Shown here: one piece after another, positions 1-7,939 of the stretch
How the letters are laid out: every line of letters begins with the position of its first letter
Numbering within the stretch: position 1 is the first letter of the stretch
DNA from: an uncultured Odoribacter sp.
GTDB taxonomy: Bacteria > Bacteroidota > Bacteroidia > Bacteroidales > Marinifilaceae
Length of the DNA stretch: 64,000 bases
Assembly (NCBI GenBank): GCA_900544025.1
Contig: UQTM01000003.1
Coordinates: 25,692-89,691, forward strand
Direction: 5' to 3'
Notes under the pieces: generated by a model
Told to the model about the DNA's origin: nothing
What the model saw: only the letters and a program-made list of their open reading frames with translations
Databases searched by the model: none
Translations under genes and position numbers: made by a program

Positions 1-496
1 CCGTACGGGGGAAAGCTAACAGTGGTCGGAGAATATCGCCATGAACGGGTTTTATTCCCGTCAGTCCCTTTATGCCTGTGCCCCGGCATATATTGATGAA
101 AAAAGTTTCGGACAGATCGTCGGCATGATGTCCCACAACAATGTAGTCCATTTTTTTACTGACTTTCATATCTTCAAACCAGTTGTAACGCAACTCCCTG
201 GCGGCCATTTCTATGCTGATGCCTTTTTCTTTGGCATAGGCGGTCGTATTGAATTTTTTTACGCTGAGTGCAATACCGTACGTGTCGCAAAACCGTTTCA
301 CGAATTGCTCGTCCATATCGGACTCTTTGCCTCTTAGTCCGAAATTACAATGCAAGGCCAGAATTTTCAAATTGAGGTATTTGAAAGCATGCAAAAGAGT
401 GATCGAGTCGGCTCCTCCGCTTACCGCGATTATAAATCCGGCATCCTGGGGAATCCGGTATCGATTCAGAAAATCGGTTATTGCTTTCTTTATCAT
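1..496 (-). CDS. tilS: tRNA(Ile)-lysidine synthase TilS, N-terminal part (cut by window edge)
   Basis: TilS ligates lysine to C34 of the CAU anticodon of an isoleucine tRNA, so that it reads AUA and is charged with isoleucine. About 165 residues of the N-terminal ATP-pyrophosphatase domain are visible when the minus strand is read. The PP-loop motif AVSGGADS lies near residue 24. It is followed by LHCNFGLRG, by AARELRYNWFE and by GHHADDLSETFFINICRGTG, the standard order for TilS. The C-terminal domains lie beyond position 1. Two in-frame ATG codons exist, at 496 and 526; 496 gives the shorter N-terminus usual for the family, but neither has a strong ribosome binding site. The gene follows the ABC-F gene on the same strand and is probably co-transcribed with it. 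Confidence 0.88.
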   Translation of the reverse strand, partial: MIKKAITDFLNRYRIPQDAGFIIAVSGGADSITLLHAFKYLNLKILALHCNFGLRGKESDMDEQFVKRFCDTYGIALSVKKFNTTAYAKEKGISIEMAARELRYNWFEDMKVSKKMDYIVVGHHADDLSETFFINICRGTGIKGLTGIKPVHGDILRPLLAFPRT

Positions 497-592
497 GGCT
501 TTCTGTGGTTTTCCTGTATGGATCATGTGTAGCCTACAAGTGTATGGTTACCTCTTTTTCTATATAGCCTTCTTTTTACGCCAAAGGATTGC

Positions 593-2467
593 TTATCCGA
601 TTTCGCTTAATTCCAGCCAGCGCATTTCTTTTTCGTCCAGCAGATCGATGATAGCTGCGATGCGTTGCGACTTTTCTAAAAGTTCTGCCGGAGCTAAAGA
701 GCCGGAATTCAGGGCATTTTCAATCTCTGCTTTTTCGTTGTTCAGATGGTCCATGTCTTTTTCCAGTTGCTCCATTTCCTGACGTTCTTTGAACGTTAGT
801 TTACGTTTTTTTTCTTTTGAGGCCGGAACATTTTTAGGTTCTTTTTTTTCTACATTCTCTTTCTTTTCCTTTTGTTCCTTTTCCGCCTGTTCTTCTTTTT
901 GATTTTTATATATGGTATAATTTCCGGGGAAATCTTTGATAATTCCGTCTCCTTCGAAGGCAAATATCCGATCGACCACTTTATCTGTGAAAAAACGGTC
1001 GTGCGATACGATCAGCAGGCAACCCCGAAAACTTTTCAGATAATCTTCCAGTACATTCAGGGTGACGATATCCAGGTCGTTTGTCGGCTCGTCGAGAATC
1101 AGGAAGTTCGGATTCTTCATCAATACGGTCAATAAGTACAATCTCCGCCTTTCGCCTCCGCTTAATTTCCCGACCAAAGAATATTGCTGCTTGTCGGTAA
1201 ACATGAAATATTCCAGAAATTGTGAGGCGGACATGATCCGCCCGTTACCGAGATCGATTCTTTCTGCAATGTTCTTTACTATATCGATCACCCGGTCATC
1301 GTCCCTGAATTGTATGCCCGATTGTTTATAATAACCGTACACCACCGTTTCTCCGATTTCGATGGTTCCGCTGTCGGGTTGCAGATTTTGAGTGATGATG
1401 TTTAAAAAGGTGGATTTACCGACACCGTTTTTTCCAATGATACCGATTTTTTCTCCCCGAACGAATTTATAAGAAAAGTCACGTAGCACGCAATGCCCGT
1501 CGAAACTTTTATTTACGTGTTCCAGTTCCAGAATCTTTTTTCCCAGCCGTTGCCCCTTGATGTCCAGTTCCAATTTTTTCTCATCGGTGTTTTGGGAGGC
1601 AACTTCTTGAAGTTTATAGAAATTATCTATTCTGTATTGAGCTTTATGGCTTCGTGCCTGAGGCATCCGGCGCATCCATTCCTGTTCGGTACGGAGCAGG
1701 TTTTTGGCTTTATCGATCAGGGCATTCCGGTTCTCTACCCGTTCTTCACGTTTTTCCAGGTAGTAGGAATAGTTGCCGTTATAGCTATATAACCCGAAAT
1801 CATCGATTTCGATGATCTGGTTACAAACCCGGTCGAGAAAATAACGGTCGTGGGTGACCATTAGTAAGGTGGCGTTCGACTTTTCCAGATATTCTTCCAG
1901 CCATTCGGTCATTTCGATGTCCAAGTGGTTGGTCGGTTCATCGAGAATTAAGAAATCGGGATTGCTGATCAAGACCTTAGCTAAGCCAACCCGTTTTTTT
2001 TGACCTCCTGAAAGAGTGCTTATTTTTTTATTGTATGTAGCGATTTTTAATTCCGATAATATTTGTTTGATCGTATTCTCGTAATCCCAGGCGGAGTGGA
2101 TGTCCATTTCGGGAATTAATTTTTCGAGAGCAGCCGAATCGTCACTTGCTACGGCTTCTTCATAGGCTTTTATCAGGCTCAATACCGGGGAATCGGAATT
2201 GAAAACTTCTTCAAATACGGTGTTTTCGGGTTCTAATTGGGGATCCTGGTCCAGATAGCCGACTGTGATGTCGTTGCGAAAAATAACACTCCCGCTTTCC
2301 GGGGAATCTTTTCCGGCGATGATGCGCAATAAAGTGGATTTTCCCATTCCGTTTTTGGCAATTAGAGCTACTTTTTGCCCTTTTCCGATGCCGAATGAAA
2401 TCCCCTCGAACAAAATTTGTTCTCCAAAACGCTTACTCAGATTATCGACCTGTAAATAACTTATCAT
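593..2467 (-). CDS. ABC-F family ATPase, Uup-like
   Basis: This soluble protein has two ABC ATPase domains and no membrane segments, the ABC-F layout. ABC-F proteins act on the ribosome, as translation factors or in antibiotic protection. Domain 1 has Walker A at about 38-45, LSGGQ at 152 and DEPTNHLD at 176. A charged linker of about 240-300 corresponds to the P-site tRNA interaction motif region. Domain 2 has GKNGVGKST at 345, LSGGE at 435 and DEPTNDLD at 459. The second signature and the lysine/glutamate-rich tail from about 525 to 624, probably a coiled coil, are typical of the Uup branch. A TATATTTG box lies about 23 bases before the start. The specific role is inferred from the family only. 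Confidence 0.9.
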   Translation of the reverse strand: MISYLQVDNLSKRFGEQILFEGISFGIGKGQKVALIAKNGMGKSTLLRIIAGKDSPESGSVIFRNDITVGYLDQDPQLEPENTVFEEVFNSDSPVLSLIKAYEEAVASDDSAALEKLIPEMDIHSAWDYENTIKQILSELKIATYNKKISTLSGGQKKRVGLAKVLISNPDFLILDEPTNHLDIEMTEWLEEYLEKSNATLLMVTHDRYFLDRVCNQIIEIDDFGLYSYNGNYSYYLEKREERVENRNALIDKAKNLLRTEQEWMRRMPQARSHKAQYRIDNFYKLQEVASQNTDEKKLELDIKGQRLGKKILELEHVNKSFDGHCVLRDFSYKFVRGEKIGIIGKNGVGKSTFLNIITQNLQPDSGTIEIGETVVYGYYKQSGIQFRDDDRVIDIVKNIAERIDLGNGRIMSASQFLEYFMFTDKQQYSLVGKLSGGERRRLYLLTVLMKNPNFLILDEPTNDLDIVTLNVLEDYLKSFRGCLLIVSHDRFFTDKVVDRIFAFEGDGIIKDFPGNYTIYKNQKEEQAEKEQKEKKENVEKKEPKNVPASKEKKRKLTFKERQEMEQLEKDMDHLNNEKAEIENALNSGSLAPAELLEKSQRIAAIIDLLDEKEMRWLELSEIG

Positions 2468-2489
2468 AATGAATTAATATATCGGTTTA

Positions 2490-2497
2490 CAAATATA
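2490..2497 (-). promoter_or_regulatory. Bacteroidota -7 promoter box (TATATTTG)
   Basis: The minus strand reads TATATTTG, matching the TAnnTTTG -7 element of the Bacteroidota primary sigma factor. It would give a leader of roughly 18 bases before the ABC-F start at 2467. No -33 box was verified. Confidence 0.5.
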
Positions 2498-2537
2498 TCC
2501 ATGAAGGACATTTTTTCCAACGACCGGAAGCGTTATT

Positions 2538-3266
2538 TTAAATTTCCGATGCCAGGTAAGCTTTACGTTCTTCTTCCGGGAAACGTTCTATGGCATAGCG
2601 CAGCATGGTCCGGGGCATGGTCCGATAGCGGGTGGAAAGAAAAGCGACCAGAGTTTCTTTGTCTTTTTTTCCGACTTCCCGGAGTAGCCAGCCGATAGCC
2701 TTATGGATCAAGTCGTGTGAATGATGCAGTAAGAGATCGGCGATGGTCAGGAAATCGGAAAAATCTTTCCGGTGAACGAAGTGCATGCAGGTGACGATGG
2801 CAATCCGCTGTTCCCATAGATTGCCGCTTGCCGCCCAGGCATGAAGCTGGGAACGGTCTTTGTCCTCCAGCCATACCCCCAATAATTTATAACAAGTCAG
2901 ATCTACCAGGTCCCAGTTGTTGATGTAACGGGTGTGACTAAGATAGAAATCCACACATTGGGAACGCAGATCGGAAGACTTGGTCTTTTCGAATTTATAT
3001 ACCACGATCAGTAAAGCGGTCAGCCTTATTTCGTGATAGGGCGAACTAAGCAGTTCGTTCAGGTTTTCGAAGTCCGTATCTATGTATTTTTTGGCGATGG
3101 CCCTTTGTTCGGGAACTGTGATACCTATAAACAAGTCGCCTTCTCCGTATTGTCCTTTTCCTGTTTTAAAAAAACGAGCTAAATGTTTCGCTTTGTCAGG
3201 ATTGCCTAAAGCTTTTAATATTTCTGTAATTTCTTGCGCTGTTGTCACATCAATCTTTTTTTCCAT
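2538..3266 (-). CDS. DNA alkylation repair enzyme, AlkD family
   Basis: This 242-residue HEAT-like-repeat protein belongs to the AlkD family of DNA glycosylases, which remove alkylated bases, notably cationic lesions, without flipping them into a pocket. The helical repeats contain NNWDLVDL in the middle of the protein, matching the conserved Trp-Asp...Asp active-site patch of AlkD. The start MEKKIDVT at 3266 is preferred over an upstream in-frame ATG at 3314, because the longer form would run far into the neighbouring gene. Even so, the start overlaps the 3' end of the BatA-like gene by 22 bases, which implies translational coupling. No signal peptide is present; the protein is cytoplasmic. 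Confidence 0.85.
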   Translation of the reverse strand: MEKKIDVTTAQEITEILKALGNPDKAKHLARFFKTGKGQYGEGDLFIGITVPEQRAIAKKYIDTDFENLNELLSSPYHEIRLTALLIVVYKFEKTKSSDLRSQCVDFYLSHTRYINNWDLVDLTCYKLLGVWLEDKDRSQLHAWAASGNLWEQRIAIVTCMHFVHRKDFSDFLTIADLLLHHSHDLIHKAIGWLLREVGKKDKETLVAFLSTRYRTMPRTMLRYAIERFPEEERKAYLASEI

Positions 3267-5287
3267 ACCGTCTGTTCCAGCAATAGAGCCATGATGGCCA
3301 GAAGCAGGAACCAAAAGGTAAGGTATCGGTTATTATCTTCCAGAACGATTTCTTTTACGAGTTCACTGTTCCGGTTAAGCTGAGTGCTTTTTATATTTTC
3401 GGTCCGGGCTTCCGGGAATTGTTTGCGAAGGATTTCTTCTCCGCAAAACTCCATTTGCGATTCGTCCCGGTTGTAATTGTAGGCCAGTACATCTACGATT
3501 TTACCGTCCTGTTCCACTTCATATAAACCGGCATCACGGATTTCTTTGGCATTCGATAGAATCAGGTTACCGCTGAAATCTTTTCGGGATTCGGGGATAA
3601 ATTCAAAGTCGCGGTCTGAATTTACAATCCGGAGCCGGGCATTGTCCGGAACAATTTTATTGTTCAGGATCACAGGCTTATCTGAATTTAGAAAATAGGA
3701 AGTGTTCAGGGCTGAATTCATATTCGATGCCATATTCACCATCAGGGGGACGAACAAAGGGTGATAGACCATGTCGCTGTTATCCGGAGAGTAATCGAAA
3801 GCGGAAAGGTATAGGCTCCCCTTGCCGAAAGTTTGGGCTGCCAATACGGTAAACCCTTTTTTGTCGGTCAGCAGCTTTTCGCTGTTTCCTGTATTCGTTA
3901 AATGATAGAAGTGTTTGGCATGAGGTAGTTGCGGGTTCTTTTCTTCTTTTTCGAATACATCCCGGAAAATGGCTGCCTGGGTTTCGATGGTTGCAATTGT
4001 ACTGCCGGTGTCGGGACTTCCCAACAGCGGCGCATGCATTTGCTGGCATAAGCGGTTTAATGCCGTTACGGTATTGGGAGAACCCGGAATTACAAAAAGA
4101 TTTCCACCGTTTTGCACATAATTTTCAAGGGCGCTTCCAAGGCCGGAGGAAATGGTTCCGATCCGGTCGAGAATAATCAGGTTATAACGGTTGAAATTCA
4201 TATTCACCGTTTGATTTACATTCCGGTAAGTATATGAGAATGTGGCCGAATCGGCAAATAATTTCTGAAAGTAAGGGTTACGGCCGTTTTGTTCGATACA
4301 TAGAATGGCGGCTTTGTCCTCGATGCCGTAGCTGAAATAAAATTTGTTGTCGAATAGTACCGGAAAATCGGAAATTTCGACAATTCCCTTGTAAAAACCG
4401 TCTTCCGTGTTTTGATAATTGATCTCGACTTGTTTTTCGCCGTTGGCGGGAATATTGATTTTATTCAGGCTCTTCTTTTTATCGTTGATCGTCAGGCTGA
4501 GAGGGACGTTGTTATATTCTTTGCCGGAAGCATTGACCAATGTGATCGTGACCTTATCGGCCTGATCCTTTTTGTGAAAAGCCTGGTCGAACTTCACATC
4601 TTTTATATACAGGTTGTTCCGATTTTCAGGGCTGAGCACCAATAACACTTTTTCCAAAGTCGAATCCGGCTGAATACTTTGGAAATCACAATTTTTTTTC
4701 TGAAAATCCGAAAGGATAAACAGCGTGGAATGTTGGCCTGCGGCTATTTCCCGGGCTTCTTTCAATATTTCGGAAATTTTTTTCGAATTTGCCGTTGCCT
4801 TTATACCGGGCAATAAAGTGATTGCCTGATCTTTTGTAAGGGGAGTGTTATTGGCTTCGTCGTTGTTCAGTAGAACAAAGCTTGTCCCTGCCGGATAAGC
4901 GTTTATAATATCGAACAGGTGTTTTTTGGCTTCTTCCAGCAAACTGCCTTTCGTACCCGTGTTCGACATGGAAAAAGAATTATCCGTGTAGATGATGATT
5001 TTTGAACTTTTTTCCACCCGGGAAGTCGTTTTTTCAGGAATGACGTATGGCGTTGCAAAAGCAATTACGATAGAGGCCAGAACCAATAACCGTAAAAAAA
5101 GCAATAAAAGATTTTTTAATTTGGAACTGTTCTTCTTTTGCTGCTGGAGGGAGGCCAGAAAATTGAAATTGCTGAAATATACTTTTTTATATTTTTTGAA
5201 ACTGAATAAATGCAGGACAATAGGTATCACAAGGGCAAAAAGCCCATATAAAAATATAGGATGTAGGAATTGAATCGCCAATAACAT
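3245..5287 (-). CDS. BatA-domain / von Willebrand factor A membrane protein
   Basis: This 680-residue inner-membrane protein starts with a BatA-type N-terminal region holding two membrane segments (about 5-28 and 58-80). A von Willebrand type A domain follows. Its metal-binding MIDAS motif is visible as YTDNSFSMS, with Asp102, Ser104 and Ser106. The middle resembles a glutamine-amidotransferase-like fold, though no catalytic triad was confirmed. One further membrane helix closes the protein at about 653-672. Proteins of this kind are common in Bacteroidota and sit near Bat (aerotolerance) or MoxR-like genes; none of those is next to it here. The function is unknown. It overlaps the AlkD gene and is transcribed away from parA. 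Confidence 0.8.
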   Translation of the reverse strand: MLLAIQFLHPIFLYGLFALVIPIVLHLFSFKKYKKVYFSNFNFLASLQQQKKNSSKLKNLLLLFLRLLVLASIVIAFATPYVIPEKTTSRVEKSSKIIIYTDNSFSMSNTGTKGSLLEEAKKHLFDIINAYPAGTSFVLLNNDEANNTPLTKDQAITLLPGIKATANSKKISEILKEAREIAAGQHSTLFILSDFQKKNCDFQSIQPDSTLEKVLLVLSPENRNNLYIKDVKFDQAFHKKDQADKVTITLVNASGKEYNNVPLSLTINDKKKSLNKINIPANGEKQVEINYQNTEDGFYKGIVEISDFPVLFDNKFYFSYGIEDKAAILCIEQNGRNPYFQKLFADSATFSYTYRNVNQTVNMNFNRYNLIILDRIGTISSGLGSALENYVQNGGNLFVIPGSPNTVTALNRLCQQMHAPLLGSPDTGSTIATIETQAAIFRDVFEKEEKNPQLPHAKHFYHLTNTGNSEKLLTDKKGFTVLAAQTFGKGSLYLSAFDYSPDNSDMVYHPLFVPLMVNMASNMNSALNTSYFLNSDKPVILNNKIVPDNARLRIVNSDRDFEFIPESRKDFSGNLILSNAKEIRDAGLYEVEQDGKIVDVLAYNYNRDESQMEFCGEEILRKQFPEARTENIKSTQLNRNSELVKEIVLEDNNRYLTFWFLLLAIMALLLEQTVWKKRLM

Positions 5288-5547
5288 GATTGTAATTTTT
5301 ACACAAACTTAACCGTAGCCCGATTATTTGAGTTCAGGGCATAAAAGTAATATAATGTGAGGGAAAAACGAAAAGAGGGAGATGAAAAATGGAAACGAAC
5401 GGCGAGGCTTTGTATTTTGTTGATAAACAGTTGAGTATTTCAGATTGTTAGTAAAAAAGGTCGTTTTGTTATTAAAATTAAAGGTAAAATTCAGGCGGAT
5501 AAACTTTTTAATTGTACTTTTACCACATAATCATAAAATGGGTATTT

Positions 5548-6318
5548 ATGTCTAAGATTATTGCAATTGCTAATCAAAAGGGTGGTGTAGGAAAGACGAC
5601 AACGTCTGTAAACTTGGCTGCCAGCCTGGCAGTATTGGAAAAAAAAATTTTATTGGTAGATGCGGATCCGCAGGGGAATGCTACGTCCGGCTTAGGATAT
5701 GATGTACAAAAATTAGGCGATTCGACTATTTATGAGTGTCTTGTGGATGGATTGGAAGCCGAAAAAGCGATATTGACAACAGAGATTGACCGTTTATTTT
5801 TATTACCTTCGAATATAAATCTGGTGGGTGCGGAAGTAGATATGATGAATATGCCCGACCGTGAAAATATATTAAAAAAAGCACTTACCCCCCTTCAGGA
5901 TAAGTATGATTATATTTTGATCGACTGTTCGCCCTCGTTGGGGTTGATTACCGTAAATTCCCTGACGACAGCCGATTCTGTGATTATTCCCGTACAATGC
6001 GAATATTTTGCATTGGAAGGATTGGGTAAGTTGTTGAATACCGTGAAGCTGATTCAGAAACGGCTGAATACAGAGTTGGAAATCGAAGGTTTTTTACTGA
6101 CCATGTACGATGCCCGTTTGCGTTTGTCTAATCAGGTGGTGGAAGAAGTGCGTAAGAATTTCCAGGAAATGGTGTTCGAAACACTGATAAACCGGAATAC
6201 GAAGCTGGCAGAGGCTCCCGGGTTCGGGCAACCTGCGATATTGTATGATGCAATTTGCCGTGGTTCAGAGGATTATATGCAGTTGGCACAGGAATTGTTG
6301 AAAAGAAATCAAGAGTAA
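5548..6318 (+). CDS. parA: ParA/Soj chromosome-partitioning ATPase
   Basis: ParA is the Walker-type ATPase that, with ParB and parS sites, separates replicated origins. The protein begins MSKIIAIANQKGGVGKTTT, whose deviant Walker A motif KGGVGKTT carries the signature lysine near residue 11. ILIDCSPSLGLITVN supplies the Walker B aspartate. The start at 5548 is chosen over an in-frame codon at 5512 because it puts the first beta-strand directly before the P-loop, as in the family. At 256 residues it has the usual chromosomal ParA length. parB follows after 8 bases, so the two form an operon. Confidence 0.95.
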   Translation: MSKIIAIANQKGGVGKTTTSVNLAASLAVLEKKILLVDADPQGNATSGLGYDVQKLGDSTIYECLVDGLEAEKAILTTEIDRLFLLPSNINLVGAEVDMMNMPDRENILKKALTPLQDKYDYILIDCSPSLGLITVNSLTTADSVIIPVQCEYFALEGLGKLLNTVKLIQKRLNTELEIEGFLLTMYDARLRLSNQVVEEVRKNFQEMVFETLINRNTKLAEAPGFGQPAILYDAICRGSEDYMQLAQELLKRNQE

Positions 6319-6326
6319 TACGCTAT

Positions 6327-7229
6327 ATGGGAAAAAAGAATGTGTTAGGACGGGGATTGGGAGCCCTGATTGCCGATGCTGCCGAGGAACCTCAGCCCAG
6401 AGAGGTGGTTGTTTCGGCTATGCAGGAATTGAACCTGGCAGATATACGCCCCAACCCTTTTCAGCCGAGAACGGAGTTTGACGAAGAAGCTTTGAATGAA
6501 CTGGCGGCTTCTATCAAATCGATAGGAATCGTGCAGCCGATTACGGTGAGGACGGTTGAAGGCGGGAAATATGAAATCATTGCAGGTGAACGTCGCTACC
6601 GGGCTTCTAAATTGGCAGGTTTGACGACAATTCCTGCTTATATCCGAAAAACGGAAGACGACAGTTTGCTGGAGTTGGCGTTAATCGAAAATATCCAGCG
6701 GGAAGATTTGAATGCGATCGAGGTGGCGATCAGTTACCAACGTTTGATCGACGAGTGCCAGCTTACCCAGGACGCCCTGAGCGAAAGGGTGGGAAAGAAA
6801 AGAGCCACCATTGCCAATTATTTGCGTTTGCTGAAATTACCGGCACAAATACAATTGGCTATCCGGGATAAGAAAATCAGTATGGGACATGCCCGTGCAA
6901 TTATCAGTATCGAGGACCCGGATACACAATTTATGATCTTCGAGCAGATATTGAAATACGATTTTTCGGTTCGCAAGGTGGAAGAGATCGTACGTGAGCT
7001 TTCGAATCCGCAGCCGGAACCGGAACCCGTGCCTGAACCTGTGGTTGAAAAGCCGAAAAAGACAAATGAAATCGGGGATTATATCGAATTGCAGAAACAT
7101 TTGTCCCGTTGTTTCGATACGAAAGTAGAATTGAAACGGAACGAAAACGGTAAAGGGAAAATCGTGATCGCTTTCCGTTCCGACGAGGAATTGGAAAAAA
7201 TCATTGAATTGCTGGATAAAGTCGAATGA
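6327..7229 (+). CDS. parB: ParB/Spo0J chromosome-partitioning protein
   Basis: ParB is a CTP-dependent DNA clamp that loads at parS and spreads. The 300-residue protein shows the N-terminal basic start GKKNVLGRGLGALI, the ParB/Srx nuclease-fold segment with PNPFQPR and GERRYRASKLAGL, and a helix-turn-helix around LTQDALSERVGKKRATIANY. A proline/glutamate-rich linker (PEPEPVPEPVVEKP, about residues 230-243) leads to a C-terminal dimerisation region. The start at 6327 is preferred over a codon at 6255 because the latter lies inside parA. No perfect parS palindrome was found by eye near the operon. Confidence 0.95.
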   Translation: MGKKNVLGRGLGALIADAAEEPQPREVVVSAMQELNLADIRPNPFQPRTEFDEEALNELAASIKSIGIVQPITVRTVEGGKYEIIAGERRYRASKLAGLTTIPAYIRKTEDDSLLELALIENIQREDLNAIEVAISYQRLIDECQLTQDALSERVGKKRATIANYLRLLKLPAQIQLAIRDKKISMGHARAIISIEDPDTQFMIFEQILKYDFSVRKVEEIVRELSNPQPEPEPVPEPVVEKPKKTNEIGDYIELQKHLSRCFDTKVELKRNENGKGKIVIAFRSDEELEKIIELLDKVE

Positions 7230-7254
7230 GAAACGAGTGAATGTGGAGAATATT

Positions 7255-7929
7255 TTGAAAAAGCTGATTTTTATCTTTCCTATCGTATTGTGGTTAGGGC
7301 AGGTGCAGGCGGCCGGCTGGGAAAACCGGGATACGGTTCGCGTTGAGACTGTCGGTGATTCGGTCATAACGGTAGAGAAGATTGTAAAGAAGCCTCATTC
7401 ACCTCATAAAGCCACCTTGATGGCTATGGCTCTTCCCGGGTCGGGACAAATATACAACGGGCAATGGTGGAAAGTCCCTGTGTTGTATGGGGGAATTGCA
7501 GCCGATTTATACGGTATTATCTGGAACAATAAGCGTTTTCGGGAATATAAGGATGCTTTTGTCGAGTATTCGCAGTATTTGGAAGAAAAAGTGAAAGATC
7601 CGAACACGCCTTATCCGGAAAATCCTGCGTGGGATAAAATTCCGAAAGGTTTTGACGTGGAAACCGATCCCTATTTACAAACCGGGGCGGGACAGCAGTG
7701 GTTTAAAAACACGTTGAGCAACCGGAAGACGTCTTTTAAGCGTAACCGGGATTTGTGTTATATCGTGATGGCTGCTATTTATGCGATCAATATCATCGAT
7801 GCCACGGTATATGCCCATTTCTATGATTTCGAGATCGACGAGGATTTAAGTTTTAACTTGCGTCCTACTTCAAGTTATAGTCCGCTCACCGGGGGGACGA
7901 TCGGTTTTAGTTTAACCATTAATTTTTAA
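7255..7929 (+). CDS. DUF5683 membrane protein in the parAB operon
   Basis: This is a DUF5683 protein of unknown function, found in Bacteroidota between parB and a lytic transglycosylase. It has an N-terminal signal-like segment, the conserved ALPGSGQIYNGQWWKVP region, and hydrophobic segments around VLYGGIAADLYGII and CYIVMAAIYAINIIDATVY. The end is beta-rich and finishes in Phe. The frame contains no ATG near its beginning. A TTG at 7255 gives a classic MKKLIFIFPIVLWLG signal sequence and has GGAG six bases upstream (7245-7248), so it is taken as the start. GTG codons at 7237 and 7243 and a TTG at 7204 are alternatives. It starts just after parB and ends 10 bases before the next gene. Confidence 0.8.
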   Translation: MKKLIFIFPIVLWLGQVQAAGWENRDTVRVETVGDSVITVEKIVKKPHSPHKATLMAMALPGSGQIYNGQWWKVPVLYGGIAADLYGIIWNNKRFREYKDAFVEYSQYLEEKVKDPNTPYPENPAWDKIPKGFDVETDPYLQTGAGQQWFKNTLSNRKTSFKRNRDLCYIVMAAIYAINIIDATVYAHFYDFEIDEDLSFNLRPTSSYSPLTGGTIGFSLTINF

Positions 7930-7939
7930 TTGTTTAGTG

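Noticed and set aside
7008..7065. Proline-glutamate repeat in parB as a tandem DNA repeat
   Set aside because: It is a short, degenerate linker common in ParB proteins, not an expandable repeat.
5288..7300. parS site near parAB
   Set aside because: No TGTTTCACGTGAAACA-like palindrome was found by eye. A CACGTG at about 44508 lies inside the oxidoreductase gene and lacks the flanks.
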